Shown here piece by piece: positions 7,794-17,012 of a stretch of DNA of 64,000 nucleotides; position 1 is the stretch's first letter, and the number at the start of each line of letters is the position of its first letter. The notes beneath the pieces are model-generated. The model made no database searches. It had not been told where the DNA came from and was given only the letters and a program-made list of their open reading frames with translations. The stretch comes from Pedobacter sp. AJM. GTDB taxonomy: Bacteria > Bacteroidota > Bacteroidia > Sphingobacteriales > Sphingobacteriaceae. The stretch lies in the NCBI RefSeq assembly GCF_002197755.1, contig NZ_NHOT01000007.1, positions 1 through 64,000 on the forward strand, in the 5' to 3' direction. The translations under genes were made by a program, and so were the position numbers.

Positions 7794-8720
7794 CTACAGG
7801 AAATTATCTTCCGCCCGGTATGCGGCTATAACGGCTAATTCGCCTTCCTTCCCACCTTTTGAATTGCCATGCTCCATGCCCATTACCCCTTTATAGCCTT
7901 TGGCATGCAGGTGCTTAAACAGGTTTTTATAATTAATCTCTCCGGTGGTTGGTTCTTTCCTGCCCGGATTATCGCCAATCTGGATATAGGCAATCTCATC
8001 CCAGCAACGATCGATGGTTTTAATTAAATCACCCTCGGTGCGCTGCATATGGTAAATGTCGTACAGAATTTTACACGACGGACTTTGCACAGCCTTGCAA
8101 ACGGCATAGGTTTCATTGGTTTTCTGCAGGAATAACTCAGGCGTATCACTTAAGGTTTCAAGCACCATGACTAAGCCATGCGGTTCAAAAATTTCTGCTC
8201 CGGCACGCATGGCATCAATCACATTGGCGAACTGATTGCCGTAGGGTAAATTGCGTTCGTAAAATCCCGGAACCACCGTAAGCCATTTGGCATTGCAGCG
8301 TTTGGCCGCTTCAACCGATTTTTTGCAGGTGGCAATAAATTTATCTTTAAACTCTTTTTTACCGGTGGTGAGCGATGTTTTCCAGTTGTCGCCGCCATCT
8401 ACCACAAAAACCCCCATTCGCATACCGAGTTTAGTCAGCAGTTTTCCGATTTTTTCCTGTTCTTCTACCGGTCGGTTCAGGTAACCGTTATCTTCAATGG
8501 AACGGAAGCCTTTATCATACATAAACTGGATCTGATCCAGGAAACTTTTGCCGGCATGGTTTTCAAACATGCCCTGGTGCGGGGCATAATCCATATTGAA
8601 CACTTTATCTGCTGCGGATGGATCGGATTTCCCGGCGGCAAAGGTATTGGTAATGCCTGCGCCGGCAGTAAGTGCGCCCGCTGTAAGCAGGCTGCTTTTT
8701 ATAAATTCACTTCTTTTCAT
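7794..8720 (-). CDS. Hydroxypyruvate isomerase-like / sugar phosphate isomerase-epimerase (AP-endonuclease 2 fold)
   Basis: 308 residues. The first about 28 (MKRSEFIKSSLLTAGALTAG...) form an export signal of Tat-like style but with KR in place of RR. The rest is a TIM barrel of the xylose-isomerase-like family: metal-ligand candidates lie in VLETLSD (Glu about 188), YDIYHMQ (Asp/His about 220-224), IQIGDNPGRKEP and MGMEHGN. Family members interconvert keto-aldo sugars, such as hydroxypyruvate and tartronate semialdehyde. It is the last gene of the leftward operon 12063-7794, 30 bp behind apbE. The substrate cannot be read from the sequence. Confidence 0.85.
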   Translation of the reverse strand: MKRSEFIKSSLLTAGALTAGAGITNTFAAGKSDPSAADKVFNMDYAPHQGMFENHAGKSFLDQIQFMYDKGFRSIEDNGYLNRPVEEQEKIGKLLTKLGMRMGVFVVDGGDNWKTSLTTGKKEFKDKFIATCKKSVEAAKRCNAKWLTVVPGFYERNLPYGNQFANVIDAMRAGAEIFEPHGLVMVLETLSDTPELFLQKTNETYAVCKAVQSPSCKILYDIYHMQRTEGDLIKTIDRCWDEIAYIQIGDNPGRKEPTTGEINYKNLFKHLHAKGYKGVMGMEHGNSKGGKEGELAVIAAYRAEDNFL

Positions 8721-8750
8721 TTAGGGATGGTTAAAATGTAAAAGCCGGTT

Positions 8751-9743
8751 TTAATGTTTTAATATTCTTTTAAATCCTGTACTTAAGGTATCGGCAATCG
8801 CACCATCTGGCTGGTGGTACACAAAGTAAGCTTCCAGATTTGGGCGTTCTTCCACAAATTTCAGGGCTTCCTGAAGTTGCATGCCCATTAAGGCATTGTC
8901 ATAGCCATCAGCGGTTATGGCATCTGCCGCATAAACCGTTACACTGATCATTTCATTTTCCAAAGGATAGCCGGTTTGGGCATTGATCAGGTGAGAAATC
9001 TTTTTCTTCCCGCTCTGGTGAAATTTCCTGTAGTTACCCGAAGTGGTAATGGCGCCCTGATTTAAAACCGCAATATGCCTGATGGATGGTGCATCGTTCT
9101 GATCGGGACCTTCAATCCCGATTCTCATAGGCGAACCATCTGGCTTTGGGCCTGCAACCCTGATTTCTCCGCCCAATTCAGCGACATAACTTTTAATTCC
9201 TTTCTGATCCAGGTAAGCGGCAATTAAATCAACACTGTAACCCTGGGCAATGCCGTTTAAGTCAATCTGGATACAGGGCTTTGTTTTTGTGAGTATACCC
9301 TTTTCCAGTTTAAGATTTTGCATGCCCACACATTGGAGGATGGATTTGATCTCTGCGGTATCCGGCACCGTGCTGACCTGCTTGGGTCCAAAACCCCAGA
9401 CCTGCACCAGCGGCGCAACAGTAATGTCAAATATCCCTTTCGTATCGGCATTGATTTCAAAACTTCTTTGCAACACCGCATTTAAAAAACGATCTGTTCG
9501 GATTTGTTTCTCTGCAGCATTAAACTGATTGATCAGCGAACCTTTCTGATATAAAGACATCGACTGATCAATCACTTTTAATAAACTATCAATACCACTT
9601 TTGGTTGCCACACTATCCTTTGCATAATATAAGATGGTATAATCTGTTCCCTGTGCCAGTCCGCTGATTTTGTATGCTTTCATTTCATCTACAGAAAATA
9701 AAGCAAAAAGTACAGGTAAACACAAGAACAGGATTTTATACAT
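8751..9743 (-). CDS. apbE: FAD:protein FMN transferase ApbE
   Basis: 330 residues with an N-terminal hydrophobic export signal (YKILFLCLPVLFALF). The ApbE features are present: MSLYQKGSLINQFNAA, FDITVAPLVQVWGFGP, the DLNGIAQGYSVDLIA segment binding FAD, and SVTVYAADAITADGYDNALM with the Mg2+-binding region near the C-terminus. ApbE covalently attaches FMN to Ser/Thr of target flavoproteins in the periplasm. It lies 6 bp downstream of the Gfo/Idh/MocA gene, so the two are co-translated or nearly so. No typical NqrB/NqrC or RnfG target is in the window, so its substrate is elsewhere or unusual. Confidence 0.93.
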   Translation of the reverse strand: MYKILFLCLPVLFALFSVDEMKAYKISGLAQGTDYTILYYAKDSVATKSGIDSLLKVIDQSMSLYQKGSLINQFNAAEKQIRTDRFLNAVLQRSFEINADTKGIFDITVAPLVQVWGFGPKQVSTVPDTAEIKSILQCVGMQNLKLEKGILTKTKPCIQIDLNGIAQGYSVDLIAAYLDQKGIKSYVAELGGEIRVAGPKPDGSPMRIGIEGPDQNDAPSIRHIAVLNQGAITTSGNYRKFHQSGKKKISHLINAQTGYPLENEMISVTVYAADAITADGYDNALMGMQLQEALKFVEERPNLEAYFVYHQPDGAIADTLSTGFKRILKH

Positions 9744-9749
9744 AGGACC

Positions 9750-11069
9750 TTATAAAACTTTGGTTTTTCCCGGCATAGGAATAGGATAGAGGCCATTCTC
9801 ATCAGGCATTAATTTCGGGTTGGCATCCCAGGCAAAACGCTCGGGCATTAAACTATTGTTTGCCGCCAGGGCTTCATCCCACTTAATGGTTTGACCCGAA
9901 TAGGTTGCATAACGCCCCATGATGCCTGAAAAGGTGGTTGTGGCACCATAGTCGGCATTGGTAAATTTATATTCTCCTTTTGATATGGCATCAAAAAGTT
10001 CATCATGTTCGGTTTGATAGGGGTTGGCGTTCCCTTTGGTATTGTGGTTATAAATTTCCTTTCCGCTGGCATCCCAGATAATGGCCTGGTTACCTGCCGA
10101 TAGGTAAACTTTTCCTTTTGTCCCCTGGAAGCTTTCATCAACCCGGTTTCGGGTGCCTTCAAAATGCCTGCACTGGCTGTAAATCTTTACCCCATTGGCA
10201 TAGGTAAATTCATTGGCATGGTTATCATAAATTTCACCATAGTCTTTTCCGGTGCGCCAGGCCCTGCTTCCTGTACCTTCTACTGAAATGGGGTGCTGCC
10301 CGGTGATCCAGTTGGCGATATCAATGTTATGTACATGTTGTTCTACGATGTGATCGCCACATAACCAGTTAAAATAATACCAGTTGCGCATCTGATACTC
10401 CATCTCTGTTTGGTTCGCCGTACGTGGACGAACCCAAACCCCGCCACTGTTCCAGTATACCTGGCCGGAAACGATGTCTCCGATGGCACCATCCTGAATG
10501 CGTTTCATGGCTTCACGGTAATTACTCTGGTATCTTCTCTGTAAACCCACCACCACGTTAAGCTTTTTCTTTTTGGCTTCTTCTGCCGCGGCCAATACTT
10601 TTCTGATGCCTGGTGCATCTACGGCAACCGGTTTTTCCATGAATACATGTTTACCTTGTTTTACCGCTTCTTCAAAGTGAATGGGCCTGAAACCCGGAGG
10701 CGTAACCAGCAAAACGACATCTGCCAGGGGGATGGCTTTCTGATAGGCATCAAAACCCACAAACTGGCGTTCTTTCGGGACATCCATTTTGGCGGCAAAC
10801 TTGCTGCTTAACGATTGGTAACTGCTATCCAGCCGATCCTGAAAAGCATCGGCCATGGCCACTAATTTTAAATTGAATTTGGTGCTTAACGCCTGGAATG
10901 CGGCACCTGTTCCGCGGTCGCCACAACCGATCAGTGCAATTTTGATGGTATCGCTACCCGCTGCATAAGCACCTGCAAGGGGGATGCTGCTTAAAATGGC
11001 GCCACCGGCCAGCAGGGCAGAGGCTTTTAAAAAATCGCGTCTTTCGTGTACGTTTGGTTCTTTTTTCAT
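9750..11069 (-). CDS. Gfo/Idh/MocA family oxidoreductase with Tat signal
   Basis: 439 residues. The N-terminus has a proper twin-arginine motif (ERRDFLKAS at residues 9-17) followed by a hydrophobic stretch, so the folded protein is probably exported with its cofactor. The Rossmann part starts IKIALIGCGDRGTG (about 45-58) and the family motif MEKPVAVD follows at about 145. The C-terminal dehydrogenase/glycosidase-like domain includes WNSGGVWVRPR and CGDHIVEQHVHNID, the lid seen in exported Bacteroidota members. Such proteins use NAD(P) to oxidise sugars or to hydrolyse glycosides via a transient keto step. Within the operon it follows the SUMF1-like gene (31 bp) and precedes apbE (6 bp). Confidence 0.92.
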   Translation of the reverse strand: MKKEPNVHERRDFLKASALLAGGAILSSIPLAGAYAAGSDTIKIALIGCGDRGTGAAFQALSTKFNLKLVAMADAFQDRLDSSYQSLSSKFAAKMDVPKERQFVGFDAYQKAIPLADVVLLVTPPGFRPIHFEEAVKQGKHVFMEKPVAVDAPGIRKVLAAAEEAKKKKLNVVVGLQRRYQSNYREAMKRIQDGAIGDIVSGQVYWNSGGVWVRPRTANQTEMEYQMRNWYYFNWLCGDHIVEQHVHNIDIANWITGQHPISVEGTGSRAWRTGKDYGEIYDNHANEFTYANGVKIYSQCRHFEGTRNRVDESFQGTKGKVYLSAGNQAIIWDASGKEIYNHNTKGNANPYQTEHDELFDAISKGEYKFTNADYGATTTFSGIMGRYATYSGQTIKWDEALAANNSLMPERFAWDANPKLMPDENGLYPIPMPGKTKVL

Positions 11070-11100
11070 GCTTGGTTTATATTGGTTTGGTCAATTGGTA

Positions 11101-12063
11101 TTATAAATCTTTAATCGGTTGTTTATTGTAATAGGCATCAATTTCAGCTTTTGACGGTGTTTTGGCCGGGCGAACTAAACGGATGCCGACAAAGGGTGCT
11201 TCAGGAAACCACCAGTTGCTTTTAGGGATTTGCGGGTCCAGTTGTTTCCAGGAGGGATCTGAAGCCAGCCGTACAGCAGAGGTGAGGTTTTCCGGCGTTT
11301 CATCATACGAACCACCGCGAACAGCATTCGGGTAAAGCTGATTGGGGATGGCCACGGGATTAACCGCCACTTTTGCTTGATCTCTGGCATAAAAATCAGC
11401 AATATACTGGTCGTATGTCCATTCGCTAACGTTGCCGTGCATATCAAACAGCCCCCAGGCATTGGCTTTTTTTTGTCCCACGGGATGCGTTTTATTGTCG
11501 CTGTTGGCTTTATACCAAGCATAATCTTTCAGGTTGGCCTGGTCGTTACCAAAAGAATAATCAGTGGTGGTACCGGCCCGGCAGGCATATTCCCACTCTG
11601 CCTCGGTGGGCAGGCGGTAAAACACACCGGTACGTACATAAAGCCATTTGCAGAATTGAATGGCGTTGTACTGGGTCATGGCTACAGCAGGCTGATGTTC
11701 CTTGCCCATGCCAAAAGTCATGTCTAAATAGGGTTTAGTAGGGCGGGTAACGGCATCTACTTCTGCAGGAATGGTACCGATACTGGCTTGTTTCTCGTAA
11801 TCCCGGTAAAGGAAGGGTTCAAAAATATCCCAGGTTACTTCATGTTTACCCATCCAGAAAGCATCCAGCTTAACCTCATGAAGGGGTTGTTCATCTGGCT
11901 TGCCGTTTTTACTGCCCATTTTAAAAGTGCCGGCCGGGATGGACTGCATATCAAAGCTTAATTTGGTTCCGTTGATGGATTGGGTGTATGACTTTGAATC
12001 CTGGGCAAAGTTTTGCCCGTGTACAGTGATGATTAATGCCAGTGCAAAAATTCTCTTCAACAT
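11101..12063 (-). CDS. SUMF1/EgtB/PvdO-family (formylglycine-generating-enzyme-like) secreted protein
   Basis: 320 residues with a signal peptide ending NFAQ at about residue 20. The fold signatures are clear: FKMGSKNGKPDEQPLHEV, FWMGKHEVTWDIFEPF, RLPTEAEWEYACRAGTT, LFDMHGNVSEWTYD and AVRGGSYDETPENL. The C-terminal cysteine pair that true formylglycine-generating enzymes use is not present in the corresponding segment, so sulfatase activation is unlikely. It is first in the operon with the Tat oxidoreductase and ApbE, which suggests a joint periplasmic pathway; the substrate is unknown. No sulfatase gene is near. Confidence 0.9.
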   Translation of the reverse strand: MLKRIFALALIITVHGQNFAQDSKSYTQSINGTKLSFDMQSIPAGTFKMGSKNGKPDEQPLHEVKLDAFWMGKHEVTWDIFEPFLYRDYEKQASIGTIPAEVDAVTRPTKPYLDMTFGMGKEHQPAVAMTQYNAIQFCKWLYVRTGVFYRLPTEAEWEYACRAGTTTDYSFGNDQANLKDYAWYKANSDNKTHPVGQKKANAWGLFDMHGNVSEWTYDQYIADFYARDQAKVAVNPVAIPNQLYPNAVRGGSYDETPENLTSAVRLASDPSWKQLDPQIPKSNWWFPEAPFVGIRLVRPAKTPSKAEIDAYYNKQPIKDL

Positions 12064-12078
12064 ATAGATTGGTTAGAC

Positions 12079-12100
12079 ACACCTTTTAACAGGTGTTTTT
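12079..12100 (+). other. Hairpin with T-run upstream of the SUMF1-like gene
   Basis: ACACCT-N6-AGGTGT followed by TTTT on the plus strand. The T-run side faces away from all transcription nearby (both neighbours are leftward), so it is more likely a leader structure than a terminator. Confidence 0.3.
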
Positions 12101-12208
12101 AAATTACTCAATAATCTGATGACTAAAGTAATTATCCCATTTTAAAATGAAGAAAATTTATGTAACAATAAAGGTGTAAATGACAATTATTATTTATGCT
12201 AAAAGGTT

Positions 12209-13486
12209 TTATCTGCCTTCCGGAATCTTATTGCTTAAACTGGTGTAACCCACTAGGGTATCCCAGCGTGCACCCGGGCGGCGATAATAAACAAAAATCT
12301 GGTAACTGTTTTCTGTTTGAAAGAATGATCCTTCAAATGGCTGGGTTTCTACTGTTTTGGTATCTTTATTCAGCCAGGTGTATTCATAATCATATAAGCC
12401 CTGTTTCATTAAGATGGTTGCATAAAACTGCTTTCGGTCAGCATCATAAATCAGCTGATTTTCTTTGTTCAGTGCATAATTGTTAAAACGGCCGATCACG
12501 TAAGCCTCGCCATTGGCACCTGGTGCGGCAGCATTCAGGGTAAAAAGTACATCGATGTATTCTGATTCTGTTTTATCATCCCTGCCATCGGTGTTGCGGA
12601 TAAAGAAGTTGCCGTTTTCATCAAACTGATTACCGAAAGCACCGGTGTTTCGGGGTGCATCTCTGAAAAGCATTACATTCACAGTCTGGTTGTCGCGGTA
12701 AATATCTTTTACATTTTCTGCTTTGTACCGCAGGCTTCTGGTATCAAATTTTCTGAATTCGTTATTTCCCGGAAAATCATTGGTGTTGATATCGTTGTAA
12801 ACCAGCTGATTCGGACGGATAAAAGCCGGACGGGTATTAACCACTGCCGTATTCGGATCAAAATTTTGCATCACCACTGCTTTGATGTCCTGGTAAGGAT
12901 TTGCAATCTGCATGGTATAATTGATGCTGAAATTAATTTTCTGCCGTGCGTTCCGGTCTGCCACCTGTAAGGGATTGGTGATCTCGCCCGCAACGGCTAC
13001 CTGGCTATCCAGAATATAAAAACGCTGTGAAATAACAGGCTTACTTTTATCGTTGTCCAGGTAAACTTTAAGCATATAATTGCCGCTGATTTTCGGTTGG
13101 ATTTGTGTATTTGGCAGGCTGATTTCGTAATGGGTATATTTTCTGACGGTGTTTGAGGAATAGCGGTAATCAATGACGCGGTCATCATTGAAACCATCCA
13201 GATAATCTGTGGTGGAGATTCTGGAAGATTGCCAGTCGGAAGTACAATGCTCAATCGTGTACCAATAATTTTTGGTTCCACCCAGCAGGTCATCAAAAGT
13301 CAGCATGATTTTTTCTGCCGAATTCAACGTAATTACCGGGATGCTTTGCTCTTTTAAATGGTTATAGCAAATTACCGTTTTGATGTTGGGCAGGTATATT
13401 TTGTTCTCGTTGCTGAAAGTTTGCTTGTTTTGCGCAAAGGCCAGGGAAGAGATAAAAAATAAAAGGATGACGATCAGTTTTTGCAT
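12209..13486 (-). CDS. Type IX secretion system plug-domain protein (formerly DUF5103)
   Basis: 425 residues. The signal peptide is MQKLIVILLFFISSLAFAQ. The body has the family pattern: N-terminal beta-rich segment with YLPNIKTVICYNHLKEQSIPVI, then LTFDDLLGGTKNYWYTIEHC and DWQSS, DYLDGFNDDRVIDYRYS in the first 120 residues, and a C-terminal beta-sandwich ending with YEYTWLNKDTKTVETQPFEG and YYRRPGARWDTLVGY. The family includes the Plug that closes the periplasmic side of the SprA translocon in type IX secretion. Monocistronic; the next gene upstream has its own terminator. Confidence 0.88.
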   Translation of the reverse strand: MQKLIVILLFFISSLAFAQNKQTFSNENKIYLPNIKTVICYNHLKEQSIPVITLNSAEKIMLTFDDLLGGTKNYWYTIEHCTSDWQSSRISTTDYLDGFNDDRVIDYRYSSNTVRKYTHYEISLPNTQIQPKISGNYMLKVYLDNDKSKPVISQRFYILDSQVAVAGEITNPLQVADRNARQKINFSINYTMQIANPYQDIKAVVMQNFDPNTAVVNTRPAFIRPNQLVYNDINTNDFPGNNEFRKFDTRSLRYKAENVKDIYRDNQTVNVMLFRDAPRNTGAFGNQFDENGNFFIRNTDGRDDKTESEYIDVLFTLNAAAPGANGEAYVIGRFNNYALNKENQLIYDADRKQFYATILMKQGLYDYEYTWLNKDTKTVETQPFEGSFFQTENSYQIFVYYRRPGARWDTLVGYTSLSNKIPEGR

Positions 13487-13650
13487 AAGTAAATGTAGTG
13501 AGATTCATCGTAAAGTCGTCTTTGAGAAGCAGATCTTTCATCTGCTGAAGCGATTTCCCTTTGATGGGCCTGCAAAAGAGATGGCTTCGTCGACTGAGAA
13601 GCCTCTTCTCAAGGATGATTTGGCTGGTAGAATTGACTTACTAAACTTGA
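13487..13650. other. Spacer with two small hairpins
   Basis: GCAGAT-N5-ATCTGC (about 13530) and GAGAAG-CCT-CTTCTC (about 13599) are perfect six-base stems. They may belong to an intergenic repeat family; no gene is seen. Confidence 0.4.
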
Positions 13651-13651
13651 T

Positions 13652-13683
13652 AAAAAAAAGCCACAGAAATACTCCTGTGGCTT
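13652..13683 (-). terminator. Rho-independent terminator of the ABC-F gene
   Basis: On the minus strand AGCCACAG-N8-CTGTGGCT is followed by seven or more T. It begins 21 bp beyond the stop codon of the ABC-F gene. Confidence 0.9.
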
Positions 13684-13703
13684 CCGTCAATATTAAAAAT
13701 TAT

Positions 13704-15611
13704 TTAACCTTCCAGCTCCATAATTTCAGCAGCTAAGGTTTCCCATTTAGCCTGATGCTGATCCAGATCTTTTTTGGTAGCTAAATAACGCTTATTTGCT
13801 TCCGCCAGTTTATCCGCTTTGCCATAAACATTTTCATCAGCCAGTTCTGCCTCAATATTTTTTACGGATGTTTCCAGTTCAGCAATGGAAGTTTCTGTTT
13901 TCTTCAATTCATCATTCAGTTTTTTTAGCTGACTGGCGGTATTTGGTGTAGCAGGTTTAGGTTCTTCCTTTTGCTTTTCAGGCATCTTTACCGGTATCGG
14001 TTTTGAAACCGGAATTTCACGTTTGCTGTTCCATTCTTCATATTCCTCATACGTGCCCGGATATTGCTTAATTTTTTCGCCTTCAATAAACCAGATTTTA
14101 TTGGCCACATTATCCAGGAAATACCTGTCGTGAGATACCGCAATGAAAGTACCCTCAAACTGTTCCAATGCCTGAATCAGGATGTTCACCGACTGAATGT
14201 CCAGGTGGTTGGTCGGCTCATCCAGAATCAGGAAGTTCGAATCTGTGGTTAGGGATTTGGCCAAGGCCACACGTGATTTCTCTCCACCCGACAGTACCTT
14301 TATTTTTTTGAACACATCATCACCTGTAAACAGGAAACAGCCTAAAATACTGCGCAATTCGGTATCACTGTGTTTTGGCGCAAATGCCTGTAATTCTTCC
14401 AGGATGGAATTTTCAAGGTGTAAGGATTCCAGCTGGTGCTGTGCAAAGAAAGTGGTAGTTACATTATGCCCGGTTTCGCAAAAACCTTCAGATTTCTCCG
14501 TGCCTGCAATCATCCTCAGTAAAGTGGATTTACCCTTTCCGTTGGCACCGATTAAGGCTATTTTATCGCCTTTTTCAATCACAGCCTCTGCATCTTCTAA
14601 AATATGAACATTAGGGTAATGCTTGGTGGCATGTTCAATCCGAACCACATGGCGGCCGGATGGCTTGGTGAATTTAAAGCTGAAATTTACCGTTGGGTTA
14701 TCATCATCTACATCATCCACACGCTCCATTTTATCCAGGGCTTTCATGCGTGATTGAGCCATTTTCGCCTTTGAAGCTTTGGCTTTAAAACGCTCAATTA
14801 AACGCTCTTCCTGTTTAATCTTCGCCTGCTGGTTTTTAAATTCGCCTTTCTGGATCTCTCCGCGTAATGCTTTTTCTTCTACATAAAAGCTGTAATTACC
14901 GGCATATACCGTTAACTTACCTTTACGTGATTCAACGGTGCGGTTTACGATTTTATCTAAGAAGTACCTATCGTGTGATACAATGACGATGGCACCTTCA
15001 AAACCCATTAAATAGTTTTCCAGCCATTTAATGGAAGGTAAATCCATGTGGTTGGTAGGCTCATCCAGCAGGAGGATATCAGGGTTTTGCAAAAGAATTT
15101 TGGCCAGCATTACCCGCATGCGCCAACCTCCTGAAAAGGTATTTAGCGGACGTAACTGATCGGCTGTACTGAAACCCAGACCAGCCAGAATTTCATTGGC
15201 CCTGTATTCGATGTTGTAACCATCAAGTGCCTCAAATTCCTGCTGTTTATCACTCAGTTTATATAAAACTTCCTCACTGTAATCTGTCTCTATTTTTTTA
15301 AGCAGCTCTTCAATTTCATCATGCAGCTTGTTCTGGCGCTCAAAAGCTTCCATGGCCACGTGCAAAATGCTATGGTGTGAATCGTAAGAGAGTAAATCCT
15401 GGTTAAGGTAACCGATTTTCAGGTCTTTAGACATGGAAACTGTACCCGAACTCGGTGCGTATTCGCCCACAATTATTTTTAGAAGTGTGGATTTTCCCGT
15501 TCCGTTTGCACCAATTAAGCCAGCCCTGTCTCCTGGTTTAATGTGCCAGTTGGCCTCATCATATAAGGCTCTGGAGCCAATCAGGAATGTTAAATTATTT
15601 ATTGAAATCAT
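13704..15611 (-). CDS. ABC-F family ATPase (ribosome-associated, Uup/EttA-like)
   Basis: I take ATG 15611, giving 635 residues starting MISINNLTFLIGSRALYDEA; the open frame upstream to 15734 lacks homology. Two ABC domains without membrane segments: Walker A GANGTGKST and GANGKGKST, signatures FSGGWRMR and LSGGEKSR, Walker B ILLLDEPTNHMD and LILDEPTNHLD. Between them is the P-site tRNA-interaction linker, rich in Lys/Arg/Glu (about 230-310), and a C-terminal coiled coil (about 560-630) as in Uup. ABC-F proteins act on stalled ribosomes; some confer antibiotic resistance, but nothing here shows that. The gene ends with a strong terminator. Confidence 0.94.
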   Translation of the reverse strand: MISINNLTFLIGSRALYDEANWHIKPGDRAGLIGANGTGKSTLLKIIVGEYAPSSGTVSMSKDLKIGYLNQDLLSYDSHHSILHVAMEAFERQNKLHDEIEELLKKIETDYSEEVLYKLSDKQQEFEALDGYNIEYRANEILAGLGFSTADQLRPLNTFSGGWRMRVMLAKILLQNPDILLLDEPTNHMDLPSIKWLENYLMGFEGAIVIVSHDRYFLDKIVNRTVESRKGKLTVYAGNYSFYVEEKALRGEIQKGEFKNQQAKIKQEERLIERFKAKASKAKMAQSRMKALDKMERVDDVDDDNPTVNFSFKFTKPSGRHVVRIEHATKHYPNVHILEDAEAVIEKGDKIALIGANGKGKSTLLRMIAGTEKSEGFCETGHNVTTTFFAQHQLESLHLENSILEELQAFAPKHSDTELRSILGCFLFTGDDVFKKIKVLSGGEKSRVALAKSLTTDSNFLILDEPTNHLDIQSVNILIQALEQFEGTFIAVSHDRYFLDNVANKIWFIEGEKIKQYPGTYEEYEEWNSKREIPVSKPIPVKMPEKQKEEPKPATPNTASQLKKLNDELKKTETSIAELETSVKNIEAELADENVYGKADKLAEANKRYLATKKDLDQHQAKWETLAAEIMELEG

Positions 15612-15872
15612 TTCGGCTGCAAAAGTACGAATTTTAAAGGCTTTTTTTAGTTTCAAAATGAAATTGGAAATGAAAAGAATTTCAGTCCATTTTATAAGTA
15701 AATGGAATAAGATCAGGCTGTGTCTTGCCTGCAATTAACTGCATCTGGTTTACGATTGTACCCTAACTTGTAGTCATTACCCTTCTTTTTAAATAGTGAC
15801 GCGATTGCTGATGGAAATGATTGATCAGTTAAATTATGTACCATTTGAGTGAAGTGAACTCAAGATTAGTAA

Positions 15873-15880
15873 TATATTTG
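15873..15880 (+). promoter_or_regulatory. -7 box of nudK promoter
   Basis: TATATTTG fits the Bacteroidota TAnnTTTG box and lies 17 bp before ATG 15898. A TTTG at 15844 is 25 bp upstream, longer than the usual spacing, so the -33 part is unclear. Confidence 0.45.
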
Positions 15881-15897
15881 GGCGCAAAGCAATTGAT

Positions 15898-16482
15898 ATG
15901 AAAAACGAAAACATTAAGATCATTGACACTGAACTGTTGTCAGATAACTGGTATACTTTAAATAAAGTCACTTTCGAATACCATAAAAAGGATGGATCAG
16001 TGGAGACCCAGAGTCGCGAAACCTACGACAGGGGCAACGGTGCAACCATTTTACTTTATAATAAACAGGCAAAAACCGTTGTTTTGACCCGTCAGTTTCG
16101 CCTTCCCACCTATGTAAACGGGAATGAAAACGGCATGCTGATTGAAACCTGTGCCGGCTTGCTGGACCAGGACAATGCTGAAACTGCCATTAAACGCGAA
16201 ACAGAAGAAGAAACGGGTTATAAAATTACAGATGTAAAAAAAGTGTTCGAAGCCTACATGTCGCCGGGTTCTGTGACGGAAATCCTGTATTTTTTTGTGG
16301 CTGAATATTCAAAAGAAATGAAAGTGGGTGATGGCGGCGGACACCATGAAGAACAGGAAAATATTGAGGTGTTGGAAATGTCTTTTGATGATGCGGTTAG
16401 CATGATTGCAACAGGCGAAATTAAAGATGGAAAAACCATAATGCTTTTACAATATGCGCAGCTTCATCATTTATTGGATTAA
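15898..16482 (+). CDS. nudK: GDP-mannose pyrophosphatase NudK (Nudix hydrolase)
   Basis: 194 residues, close to the 191 of E. coli NudK, and similar along the whole length: [52 protein letters not shown], then the Nudix box around [12 protein letters not shown] and [19 protein letters not shown]. The Nudix box has the REUxEExG core (RETEEETG). NudK cleaves GDP-mannose to GMP and mannose-1-phosphate. It stands alone; the next gene has its own promoter. Confidence 0.92.
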   Translation: MKNENIKIIDTELLSDNWYTLNKVTFEYHKKDGSVETQSRETYDRGNGATILLYNKQAKTVVLTRQFRLPTYVNGNENGMLIETCAGLLDQDNAETAIKRETEEETGYKITDVKKVFEAYMSPGSVTEILYFFVAEYSKEMKVGDGGGHHEEQENIEVLEMSFDDAVSMIATGEIKDGKTIMLLQYAQLHHLLD

Positions 16483-16533
16483 GGATGCCAGATAACAAAG
16501 GCTATGATTCCTTTTAGCAAAAGAATAAATAAA

Positions 16534-16564
16534 TTTTGAAAAGCAGGGAAACTGCTTATCTTTG
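16534..16564 (+). promoter_or_regulatory. Promoter of the Rrf2-type regulator
   Basis: TTTTG at 16534-16538, then 18 bp, then TATCTTTG at 16557-16564: a good Bacteroidota -33/-7 promoter. Transcription should start near 16571, inside the operator at 16567-16587, leaving a leader of under 20 nt. Confidence 0.75.
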
Positions 16565-16566
16565 TA

Positions 16567-16587
16567 CTGTAACAAAAAATATTACAG
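16567..16587. promoter_or_regulatory. Operator 1, probably for the Rrf2-type regulator
   Basis: Arms CTGTAA and TTACAG around CAAAAAATA; the central 19 bp match operator 2 (17013-17031) at 17 positions. It touches the start codon at 16588 and covers the expected transcription start, so binding would block the gene's own expression. Confidence 0.75.
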
Positions 16588-16995
16588 ATGAACAGCCGGT
16601 TTCCAGTTTCCCTGCATATCCTCACTTTGCTCCATGATGCGAAAGGGCAGGTGATGAGTTCGGAATACCTGGCTGGAAGCATTAACATTAATCCGGTGCT
16701 GGTGCGCAAAGAAATTATGAACCTGCGCAAGCATGGCTTTGTCGATAGCAAAGAGGGGAAAGGCGGCGGTTCTTTTTTAGCGAAGAATGCAGCAGATATT
16801 AATCTAGGGGAAGTGTATACTGCTGTAAAATCAGATCATATTTTGGGGCAGCATAAAAAGGATCCCAATCCGAAATGCCCGATTGGAAGACAGATCAATC
16901 AGCATTTAACAGATTTGTATACGCAGGCTGAACAGGCTCTGATTGAAAACCTGTCTAAACAAACACTGGCAGATTTTGCCTTGAATTTCAATTAA
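16588..16995 (+). CDS. Rrf2 family transcriptional regulator
   Basis: 135 residues with the Rrf2 winged helix: FPVSLHILTLLHDAKGQ, SSEYLAGSININPVLVRKEI (recognition helix) and GFVDSKEGKGGGSFLAK. Only one Cys (in PKCPIGRQ, about residue 98) is found in the region where iron-sulfur Rrf2 members carry three, so it likely works as a redox- or ligand-sensing member of the YwnA type instead of binding a cluster. The gene pair with the downstream NAD(P)-binding protein, sharing an operator, mirrors YwnA/YwnB-like pairs. Confidence 0.9.
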   Translation: MNSRFPVSLHILTLLHDAKGQVMSSEYLAGSININPVLVRKEIMNLRKHGFVDSKEGKGGGSFLAKNAADINLGEVYTAVKSDHILGQHKKDPNPKCPIGRQINQHLTDLYTQAEQALIENLSKQTLADFALNFN

Positions 16996-17012
16996 AATTT
17001 TTTAACCTTAAC

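Noticed and set aside
12079..12100. Rho-independent terminator on the plus strand
   Set aside because: No rightward gene ends nearby; the T-run faces the wrong direction for both neighbours.
13704..15611. ABC-F antibiotic resistance protein
   Set aside because: Features fit the housekeeping Uup/EttA-like group; no linker feature specific for resistance can be named.
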